Shown one piece after another: positions 55,891 to 64,000 of a stretch of DNA of 64,000 nucleotides. The position numbers were made by a program, and so were the translations under genes. The DNA comes from Euglena gracilis (lineage: Eukaryota; Euglenida; Euglenophyceae; Euglenales), in the NCBI GenBank assembly GCA_039621445.1, contig CP154955.1, forward strand, positions 32,409,417 to 32,473,416. The letters are read 5' to 3'. How positions within the stretch are numbered: position 1 is the first letter of the stretch; each line of letters starts with the position of its first letter. Below the pieces are notes generated by a model. It was not told the DNA's origin. It did not search any database and worked only from the letters and a program-made list of their open reading frames with translations.

Positions 55891-57265
55891 GCGACGGCTG
55901 CCTCACGTAGTCTGTGTGTCTGTGGTGGTGTGATCTAATGAGGCCCCGTGTGTTCTCACCGGTGGCGGCAGTGTCACAGCAAGTTCAGCCAACACGTCAG
56001 CACCGTTTCCAAGTGTCGTCACAAGGGGTGTGTGCCTCTCTTCCGTTTGATGTACAACAGCACCAGTCTCACCCCCAGCCCTATTAACGTCACCCGGTAA
56101 GCAGCATGCACACCAGACCACTGGGAGTTAATCCCCTCCAATACAGGGGTGTAACGGTTCTTAAATTGTGTTCTGGGTGTCAGGGTACAGGGTCCCAGGG
56201 GTTACAAAAAAAAAATGGTACATTTGCGCAATTGCGCGCATCCAAAAGAAAAAAGCTTAAGTGCGAATCCGGCCGCCTAAGACGATGTGCACATTTGCCA
56301 CACCAACCACTTTAATATTAACCATGCTCAAACCGACCAAACAGAAGGTTTGCACATTTGCACAAACCAACCACTTGAGTAATTCTACAAACACATCAAT
56401 TGTAGCTTCAGACGTGGTCTTCTTCGCAGTTTCGCAGTCGCACAAAGAGTTGGTGTGCGCATTTGCGCACACTGTCTATTTGCGCATTTGCACACATGCA
56501 TTTGCACATCACCAATTCTCACAAGTCGAAGGTTCAGGCGTGGGCACACCTCACCAAAACGTTCCATTAACATCCCATGTTGATGAGGCTGTTCGGAAAG
56601 TTCCCAAGCACACCTTGCTGGGTGTCATGTGCCCTGTATGCTGCAGTGACACCCAAATCAGGCACCCCTTCTTCCATCTCCGCGTCCCAGGGCACCACAT
56701 CACACCCTGCCTGCATTTTTGGTTTCTTTGCCGGTCAATTACTGTCATTTTTTTTATTTTTTATCGACGATTTTTTCCCAAAAAAAGAAAAGAAACGTCT
56801 ATGTAGGTAAATAGAGAAAAATGAAGAAAAATGAAGATGAAGCCAATGAAGAAAAAAGTTTAAGTGCGAGTTCTTCCTAAGAAGCGACCAAAAAATTAAA
56901 AAAATAAAAAAATAAAACCCAAAAGTGGCCAAAAGCAGCCAGAAACAGTCGTTTCTGGCTGCTGGTTGTTTATGTTTATGGTCGCTTTTGGCTGCTTCTT
57001 ATTGCTTTTGACCGAAGGTGCTTGCTCACAAGCAAGTGCGGCTTTTGCTGTGTGCCTGTACACGTGCCCGCTGGCATTTTTATTTTGTCATTTTGTCATT
57101 TTTCGAACCAACACAATGACAGTCCCAAAACTGAATTTAGCTCTTAGCCTCATTCTTCCCGTTGTGATTCCCGAAGAGAAGATCTTTGCGCATACCTTGG
57201 ATGGCTCTGTGTCGCGCGTGTGGATTTTCAGCGTTCGGTCCCTCCCACAGCCCCCTCTCCCGCAG

Positions 57266-57361
57266 GGGTCGACCTCCAGCGGCTGGACTTCCACAACGCA
57301 TGCGGGGGCGGCCCGGTGCGGTTCCCAGACTTCTTGCAGGTGCTGTTCCCGGCCGTGGACA
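57266..57361 (+). CDS. Locus B exon 15 (EF-hand-like)
   Basis: Acceptor ctcccgcag; RLDFHNACGGGPVRFPDFLQ then VLFPAVD; donor gtgctg chosen for phase. The loop lacks acidic residues in both copies. Confidence 0.65.
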
Positions 57362-57587
57362 GTGCTGTACGGGAATCCCCGAAACCTGATGGGTGGTGGG
57401 GGGGTCGACCCCCTCCTACCCCCTTTCTCAAATTTACGGCGGCACCGATTCTTTTGTCATATTTTTTTGGCACCTTCGGCGCCGAAGGAATTTTTCTTTG
57501 CAGGCGGTGAGGTGTGGTGGGGGTTGACAACCCCCCCATCTCGTGGGTGGGGGTCGACCCCCCAACACACCAAGCCTTCCTGTACAG

Positions 57588-57645
57588 CCCTGGCCGTGGA
57601 CCCGAAGGAGATCTACCGCGTCACATGCACCGAGATCCCAGAGCG
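57588..57645 (+). CDS. Locus B exon 16
   Basis: Acceptor ctgtacag, donor gtgcgt; LAVDPKEIYRVTCTEIPE; phase 1 in, phase 2 out. Confidence 0.75.
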
Positions 57646-58975
57646 GTGCGTGCCGCATGCGTCACTCTTGGGCGCCAAATGTCTAGCACCATTAGTCTTG
57701 GACGGAACACCACCCAAAACTGGAGTTGTTTATGGTTGTTCAAACAAAAGTTGGATCTAAACCTCCCTCCCCCCCTTGTCGTACGACCACCCGACTATAA
57801 CCACCACCACCCGGTTGCAGGTTGCAGGTTAGGGGTGTAACGACCCCCCCCAGGTCGCAGGTCAGGACCCAAAAAAGACGCTGGTTTTTTTTTGAGGTTG
57901 TATGAAGATGCATCCATGTATTCCGCCTTTTTCCAGGCATTTTCCACGTGCTCATGTTCTGTACACCTGTAGTGATGGCTCGAAAGCCTCCGCGGTTGTA
58001 CAAGGTCTTTCGACTTTTGGTTCTGACAGTTCGGGTCCCTGTTGGTATTGGTCAATATTGTGAACAACGATCACTCCCACTATAACGACCACCTGTGGGC
58101 ATCCAGGAAGGTGGGGGGTCCGGAACACCCCCCCCCCCTAGATGTTGGCAGGGGGTGTCTGGACCCCCCACCCCCCTCCTTAGCAGGTTTTAAAAACAGC
58201 AAAAAAAATCTTCTGGCACTTTCGGACAATGAACAAAAAAGCTTTTTTTCCTCCATCCTGAGCATCTTGCACATTTTTGAATGTTTTGGTGTTTTCCACA
58301 TAAAAGTGTTCGAATAATCAAATAATAAGCGATTTTGGATTTATTTATCTATTTTCAAAGAAAAATCAGGTATTTTTCACCAATTTTGTCTTGACATCCG
58401 ACCCTTTGCCCATCCATAAAACCGAAAGTTCCCTTCTCCTCCGTTTTGAGGGGTTGTGTTGGTGGACCTGCCCCCCACCCCTCAAGGCTTCTCATACATC
58501 CCTGCCAATAATAAGCAACCCAATTTGTGTTTTGAGCATCTGAAATCGTGTCATTATTCTGCATTTTTTAGCAAAACAAAAGGTTGGGACAACCCCCCCC
58601 AAAGCTTACATCCGTGGGTGTTTGCGACAGCTTTTTCAGCACCGCCATTCATCAAGGGATGTATATTTGAATGTTTGGGGGTCAGGTTTGGGGTTTGAAG
58701 ACTCTCCCCATAGAACACACTCTCCAGATGATCCTCACCCTCATGGTGGAAAATTAATCACCCGGGCTTCAGTTGAATGTAGGGATGCTTTTGAATTGTT
58801 TGCATATTTGGCTGAAGTCTAAAGATCAGCCAAATATCTTTTGATTTTTGGTTTTATTGCAGGGAGGGGCGTTTCATTTTTTGTCGTTATTGGAGTGTTC
58901 TCCAATAACGTCTTTTTAAACTTTTGACATTTGAGCATCCCGGCGCCGAGGGTTTGACCCACCCACCCATCCCAG

Positions 58976-59024
58976 GGAGTATTTCCGGCTGAAGTACGCG
59001 TTTGAGGCTTTGGACACAAAGAAG
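58976..59024 (+). CDS. Locus B exon 17 (EF-hand entering helix)
   Basis: Acceptor catcccag, donor gttggc; EYFRLKYAFEALDTKK. Confidence 0.8.
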
Positions 59025-59284
59025 GTTGGCCCCAGGCTGCGTGGTACCACTCGGTTTGCACCCCCAATTTCTGCCAGGTTGAGATTCTCGGTTCTCTGGT
59101 AAACCACATTGGTCTATGCTGCCTTGTTTATTCTTCTGCTTATTTTTCACCATCCAAAAAGCCCAAATAAACATATCCTTTCTCTCTGCATTGAAACGTT
59201 TTTATATTCCAAGAAAACCAAAATAAGCCATACGGATGCCAATCGGTGGCAAATAGAGAAGGGTGAGAAATATTTCGCCCGAAG

Positions 59285-59377
59285 CGCCCCATACGCCGCC
59301 GCCTGTCCGTGTTCCTCACCGTGGAAGAGTTCAACCGTTCGCGGCCTGGCGCCTGCAATTCATATGCCAGCCGGAAG
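59285..59377 (+). CDS. Locus B exon 18 (EF-hand second half)
   Basis: Acceptor cgcccgaag, donor gtgggc, symmetric phase 0, 31 codons: RPIRRRLSVFLTVEEFNRSR then PGACNSYASRK. L-S-V-F-L-T-V-E-E-F completes the EF-hand of exon 17. This copy shows what the splice sites looked like before decay in A. Confidence 0.75.
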
Positions 59378-59532
59378 GTGGGCTTGGGCCAACCAAGTGT
59401 TCATTTTGATACCCCCCAGTGGTAACAAAAATTCCACCTGCCATGTTTGTGTGTGTGGCAGCAACTCGTTGGGTATTTTGTATATTCGGTTGCTTTTGGT
59501 ATTTGACATTAAGTTGAATGGGGGCTCCCCAG

Positions 59533-59637
59533 CCCCCCCTTCCGACCCCGACACCCTCCGGCAGCAGCAGGATGAGACGTCAGGGGGCATGAAGTTTGAT
59601 GTGAAAGCATTCAATGTGCTGGACGCTGACGGCTCAG
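59533..59637 (+). CDS. Locus B exon 19 (canonical EF-hand), 2-nt insertion
   Basis: FDVKAFNVLDADGSG is kept and the donor is gtcagc. The C run after the acceptor is 7 long against 5 in A, so joining exon 18 in phase 0 puts the EF-hand out of frame. The insertion is in a homopolymer and could be a sequencing error. Confidence 0.65.
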
Positions 59638-59820
59638 GTCAGCGGGTTTCCAGGGGAGTTGCCTGCGTTCGAGTGATTCTTTGGCGGTGCACGCATTTGT
59701 CGATTCCCCAGTTGTCTATCGATCAGGACGCATTACCCATAATTGTGTTGCATAGAAGTGTGGTATGGTTTTTCCATCCGACTTATGTGCAACAGCAACG
59801 TGGTGCGTGCGCGGCCTCAG

Positions 59821-59921
59821 GAACCGTCACGTTCGAAGAGTACGTCCGAGGGTGGTACCCCAGCCTGTGGTCTTCAACCCTCAAGCAGATGGTGGCCAAA
59901 TGGGGCCCGCCCCACCAGCAG
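59821..59921 (+). CDS. Locus B exon 20 (canonical EF-hand, second half)
   Basis: Acceptor gcctcag, donor gtttgc; TVTFEEYVRGWYPSLWSSTL and further residues, 33 full codons. Confidence 0.8.
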
Positions 59922-60495
59922 GTTTGCTGCCACCACCTGGAGGGACTGGAAGGTGTTTATTTTAAATTAGGGTTGGAACCCCCTTGTCCTTATCTTCACA
60001 AAGCTTGCTGTCGGTCTATTGTGTTCAAATAATTTTTGTATCATCATTTTGGTTGACGTTTATTGTAGATGTGGTATCTGCGGGCATGTTTGTGTGTGTT
60101 TGTGTGTGTTTCCATGTTGTATTCATGTTTGAGTGAATGCTGAGTGCTGAGTGTGTGCATCATGGTCACCCTTTTTCCCTTTCACCCTTTTTCAACCATT
60201 TCACAATTGGTTTATATGTGTTCGTGGATTATGGAAGCATGGATCAAGCTGAATTGCTCCACCTGGGTAAATTAAAGAAACCTCACAGACACGGCTCATA
60301 TTTGCCGACCGACGCTGCAACAGCTTTTGGGGGAGATATCATTCGCGCCTGCATTTTCTCCCCCTCCCCAGACACACCCCAAACCAAAAACCCCAACGCA
60401 ACACAACGTTGCCCCAGCCCAGCGACCGAGACCCAACCCTGTTGGGGCCCCAAGCACTGCCCGGGCAAAACTCAGTCCCCCCCCCCTGTCCCCAG

Positions 60496-60606
60496 GGGCC
60501 GGTGCTGCCCTCGGAGGCCACGGTGGCGGCGCTGCAGGCCCTGGACAAGTACGCCACCTGGGCGGAGGTCCACCTGCGGGAGGTGCAGGGCCGGCAGAAG
60601 TGGCCG
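60496..60606 (+). CDS. Locus B exon 21
   Basis: Acceptor gtccccag, donor gttgac; SEATVAALQALDKYATWAEV then HLREVQGRQKWP. 37 codons, symmetric phase 0. Confidence 0.8.
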
Positions 60607-61590
60607 GTTGACCCTCCCCCTACCCCTCCCCCCCTCCTGCCCAGCAGGGTGGCCCCTTGCCCCAGCACTGCTAATTTTGAATGGTGTGGGCGGTGGAGGT
60701 GGAGTGATGTCATTCTTCTCACCAGCATTTTTGGCGTTTTGGTTTCTTTTCTTTTTTATTTTGATGCAACCGACAATGGGGAGGGCATCGGTCATTGTAA
60801 TTCCTGACCGCACGTGGAAATGGAAATCGTGGAAAGGCGCGATTTTGTGTGTTTGAATTGAAGCAATTTTTTGTGATTTTGCACGTGATTCCATGGAGGC
60901 TTTCAATTCAGCAATGTACCCATAGATTATACTCCTGTTGGCAAACGTTGAAGTGAATAAGGCAGCCATCCTCTATTTGCTGCCCCCCCCCCTCCTCCTA
61001 AGTAGTGGCTCAGAGGGGGGGGGGTTGTGTAGGGTGACCACCAGCACGTGCCTTCGGGGAAAGTTGGGGTTGTAGCTTGGGACGGGGTTAGGGTCAGGCT
61101 TGTGCTTAGTCGGGTGCCTACCCCACGGGGGGGTGCTAGGGGCACGCACCCCATAGCACCTGATCCAACCCCCCCGGGGGGTTTGGGGGGTGCCTGCCCA
61201 TAGCAGGCACCCCCCTCCGACCCCGACGCCAAAGGCGCCGGGGGCCCGGAAAAGGCCATTTTCAATGAAATTTTTTCTGCCCCCCCCCCCCGGACCCCCG
61301 GGGGGTGTGCGTGGCTGGGGCAGGCTCCACGCGCCCCCCCCGCCCCCCCCCCGGTCGGTAAGCACAAGCATGGTTAGGGTTCCGACCGCATTCCTGGAGG
61401 TCCACCATTTTTTTGTAATTTGGGCAGAAGTTATGCCGCATTGCGGACAAATTTAGGCGGAATTTTGGTCGAATTGGGGCACTTTTTTTTAGGCAAAATA
61501 CGTTTTCAAAAATTTTCCAAAGTGGCTCCCAAAAATTAGCCAGTTTTTGGCGGGCCGATCCTAACCCACCCTATTTCTAAAACTAATTAA

Positions 61591-61653
61591 CAGTTTCTGG
61601 GTAAGTGGCGGATCCGGGAACCCTTCCCGGATCCGCCACTTACCCAGAAACTG
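61591..61653. repeat. Perfect 30-bp palindrome, 3-nt loop
   Basis: Left arm begins cagtttctgggtaagtggcg and right arm is its exact reverse complement; the loop is ccc at 61621-61623. Not found in A. It lies about 170 bp from the second micro-inversion. Confidence 0.95.
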
Positions 61654-61819
61654 CGCACTTCCCCACGCCGCAGGACCAAAAAGTTCGGAAGGTGGTAGGT
61701 GGGTCCTCCCATACAACCCCCCCCCCGGACCCATTATTTGCCTCTCAGGGGGGGGGGCAAGTAGAGGATGGCTGCCGTGAATAATTCCATTTGGGTTGGC
61801 AAAGCTGTGTTTGCTGGGC

Positions 61820-62030
61820 CAGCGGATGATAGGGGGGTGAACAAAATACCTGCAGAACAGACCAGCACACAAAGGCGAAGGATCTCAACCATCCATTGCC
61901 CTTGGCATTCGCAGGAGAGCCCGCGTGTACGTTGAAAGGGTTGGGGTTGACACGAAAGACCAATCACAACGGAATAAACCGAACCCCCGATGGCCTTCCA
62001 CCTCTGAACTGGCCTCGCGAGTGAAAAAGC
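61820..62030 (-). other. Second micro-inversion relative to locus A
   Basis: The reverse complement aligns with A 25540-25720 (shared 'ccgttgtgattggtctt', 'gttctgcaggtatttt'), whereas exon 21 before and exon 22 after it are in direct orientation. Ends approximate. Confidence 0.8.
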
Positions 62031-62134
62031 ACGCTCTTTGTGCTCCGCGCATCTCATCCCCACTCATTTCCCGGCCGTGCCCCTCGGACCGGCCGGCAAT
62101 GCCACCCCCGGCCCACCCCCTGCCTCCCCCACAG

Positions 62135-62407
62135 GCGGCCCTGCGGCAGGTGTTGCGGCAGACGGTGGCCATCGAGGTCGCCAACCGGGCGGCGCTCCAC
62201 CGGGAGGAGGCCGCGGCGTGGCGGGCGCTGGCGGAGGCCATCGAGGTCACCACCCGGGCCACGCTCCGGCGGGAGGAAGTTGCAGCGTGGCTGGCGCTGG
62301 TGGAGGGCTTCGCCCTACAGGCGGTCCGGGCGGCCGGTACCATGCACGACCCGATGGGGCGGCCCCCGGGGAGGGCCTCCCGCAGACGGTCAACCCCCAG
62401 ACCCTGA
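62135..62407 (+). CDS. Locus B exon 22, terminal, with doubled helical unit
   Basis: Acceptor ccccacag, phase 0, 90 codons to TGA. Two tandem units, AIEVANRAALHREEAAAWRA and AIEVTTRATLRREEVAAWLA, each followed by L-[AV]-E; A has one. The end (after ALQAVRAAG) is Arg/Pro-rich and unlike A, so the alternative tail at 62401 may be the real terminus. Confidence 0.75.
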   Translation, partial: AALRQVLRQTVAIEVANRAALHREEAAAWRALAEAIEVTTRATLRREEVAAWLALVEGFALQAVRAAGTMHDPMGRPPGRASRRRSTPRP

Positions 62408-62478
62408 CCCCAACCCCAGCGAAGCGGACGCGAGGCCGCGGCAGCCTCTCCATCCTACACCCCATCCCTGCCTCTTGA
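62401..62478 (+). CDS. Locus B possible alternative C-terminal exon
   Basis: Acceptor caacccccag; TLTPTPAKRTRGRGSLSILH then PIPAS and TGA, the same stop as in A. Needs a phase 0 donor in exon 22 (a gtccgg exists). The overlap with the exon 22 stop means only one of the two readings is used in a given transcript. Confidence 0.4.
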   Translation, partial: TLTPTPAKRTRGRGSLSILHPIPAS

Positions 62479-62529
62479 TCCTTGCACTGTGCCGTCACAT
62501 GGGTGTGGCGTTGGGACATTGTCCTTGGA

Positions 62530-64000
62530 AATGGTGGACTGCAGTCCCTCCCACCCTTGTCGTTGAATGTCTTGTGTAAAATCAAATTGACGTCCGTTGC
62601 TTTGGTATGTTTGGCTTGGTTTTGTCTGTTTCCACCAAATCATCTTGGCAGACGCCAAATTTCGGGGATGCCAGGTTCCCGCATCACCCTCCAGCCCAAC
62701 GACCGCCCGAAAAGGGGGAACCTGTCCCGGAGGGCTGGGTGGGCTCACTTGGTGTTTGTGCTTCGCCCTCGGTGGCCTTTCCTCCCCTCTCGGCCTGCCT
62801 CGGGGGAGTGCAAGATATCTCGGGCTTCCCCGAAGTGGGGTCGACTCCGCACCCCCCCCCCCCGGGGGCGGCTCCACCAAAAATTTCTGTCGCAAAGCGT
62901 GGTCCATGTTTTCTGGGAAGGAAGACAACATTGTATCTTTGACTAAAACGCCTTGGACGAATTTGGAGTTGATTCCCGTATTCTGGGCCCCCTCTCCGCC
63001 AGAGGGGGCATGAAGAAATAGCAGAGAGCTCAGAAATGGTGATGGTTTTTTGTGAGCGCCACATGCTCCCTCAACAGGTGACTGAGGAATCTATTGCAGG
63101 GAAAACATTATTTCCCATTTTGAAAAATTTGGCCCTTTCTTCAACCATTTAAACAGGCAACTGAACCCAACAAACTGGCACATATCGACCAGAATCAAGT
63201 GCAATCGTGACTGCGGCAGGTTGTGTTGGAGGCTTTTTGAAAGGAACTGAGGACACATTCCTCAGCAGAGGCCAGGGACCCCAGAAAGCGCCATATTTTG
63301 GAATATTTTTGCCCCTCGCTCTCTTCCGAAGGCTCAAGAGGGGATGAAATCTTAATTTCTCCCCAAACCCTGAGTGGGTAATTCTTGCTTGCGTTGGGGG
63401 GGATTCTGAGCTATTGCGCAATGCCATTGGCAATTCATCAGACGATGCCGGGTGCCGCGACCATCCCTCTGCCGACGGATGTGCGAGCGATGTGTCACTC
63501 CGGTATCTTCTCAAATTGCGATTTCTCCAAAGATGGATGAAGACCGAATTAACACCTCGGGCCCCGCACTTCCCCCAAGTGAGGACGTGCCCTGCTTGCC
63601 GGCTTTTTCAAGCCTAATGTTTTTTGGGAAGGCTAGGCTTTTCCCCTTTAGTGCCTTATTTTGCCAAAGTTGGCTTCTAATGATTGCCCTATGGCGGAAA
63701 TACTGGTTCAGTTTCAAGCCACGGTGCCGGGGTTGACAGGAAGCCAACGAGCTCAGTCATTCCAGCGGGGGGGGGGGGGCTGCCCTCCATTTGCACCACA
63801 GCCTGGGCACACATTCGCGGGAAGCAGTCACGTTCGAGGGTCGGGGTCAGGGCCGTGGTCCTGCGAAGCGATAATGGGGTGGGGGGCGAGAAAAGTGTGG
63901 GTCTGGCACTCGTTTTTTTGGGGGGGGGCTGCGAGATAGGAGCCATCTTTAAGGTTTGGACCCAAAAAAATTAGCAAGAGAACATGGCATTAATACAGGG
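62530..64000. other. 3' flank of locus B: no gene recognised
   Basis: Homology with A ends near 62675. C/G-run hairpins occur near 62850 and 63770. Open frames near 63414-63736 have no conserved counterpart or clear splice pattern; they could belong to a neighbouring gene cut by the window edge. Confidence 0.4.

Larger units (their letters stand above)
53241..56281. mobile_element. 3,041-bp TIR DNA element, unclassified
   Basis: The first 32 bases (cttaggcggccggattcgca and on) are an exact inverted repeat of the last 32. Flanks are a perfect 5-bp duplication, acgat (53236-53240 and 56282-56286). Locus A has the uninterrupted site (gcgat at about 19504). Superfamily not assigned: a 5-bp duplication is known for Transib, but the termini are not CAC-type. 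No transposase recognised; the longest frames inside have no known motif. Confidence 0.85.

Noticed and set aside
56840-56875. A second end of the 3-kb element ('aagtttaagtgcgag...cctaag')
   Set aside because: Only loosely similar to the 32-bp terminus, and A has an alignable, different sequence there; no partner end found.

Overview
The window reads as nuclear DNA of an intron-rich eukaryote, probably a single-celled alga or other protist; the lineage cannot be fixed from sequence alone. Reasons: short exons of about 50-230 bp bounded by GT-AG, long low-complexity introns, long G/C, A and T homopolymers, micro- and minisatellites, and several families of small inverted-repeat DNA elements. 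No operons, tRNA, rRNA or CRISPR array were found. Splice models were deduced by eye by comparing two diverged copies of the same locus inside the window; nothing was checked against RNA or a database.

Layout. (1) About 440-7190 is a satellite/minisatellite block: nested repeats of about 340 bp and about 170 bp, GC-only minisatellites, runs of up to about 44 G, and five copies of a 25-nt hairpin. (2) About 7200-26190 is locus A, a plus-strand gene of at least 22 exons encoding a large protein with several EF-hand-type calcium-binding motifs. Its 5' end is cut off by the satellite. (3) About 26190-28830 shows no exon and holds hAT-like MITE material. (4) About 28830-62480 is locus B, a diverged direct copy of the same gene that also keeps upstream exons (28.8-35.6 kb). 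Exons 1-22 of A (7.36-25.9 kb) align with exons 1-22 of B (36.2-62.4 kb) in order and mostly in phase. Introns align too, but B is about 7.6 kb longer because of insertions. (5) 62.5-64 kb has no recognised gene.

The protein. Exons 8/9, 11, 12, 17/18 and 19/20 carry EF-hand or EF-hand-like loops; the loop across exons 19/20 (DADGSGTITFEE) is canonical. Two introns (8/9, 19/20) cut the loop at the same place, at its glycine. The C-terminus is a short charged helical repeat, single in A and double in B.

How the copies differ. Both show damage. A has lost splice consensus around exons 11 and 18. B has two micro-inversions (one removing the exon 3 acceptor), frameshifts in exons 4, 5 and 19, and no exon 13. 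B also gained a 3,041-bp element with perfect 32-bp terminal inverted repeats and a 5-bp target duplication (53241-56281), a 765-bp hAT element with a transposase remnant (49583-50347), and an antisense non-LTR retrotransposon remnant (about 42.2-43.1 kb). A gained hAT-type MITEs with 8-bp target duplications. The matching empty sites in the other copy prove these insertions happened after the duplication.
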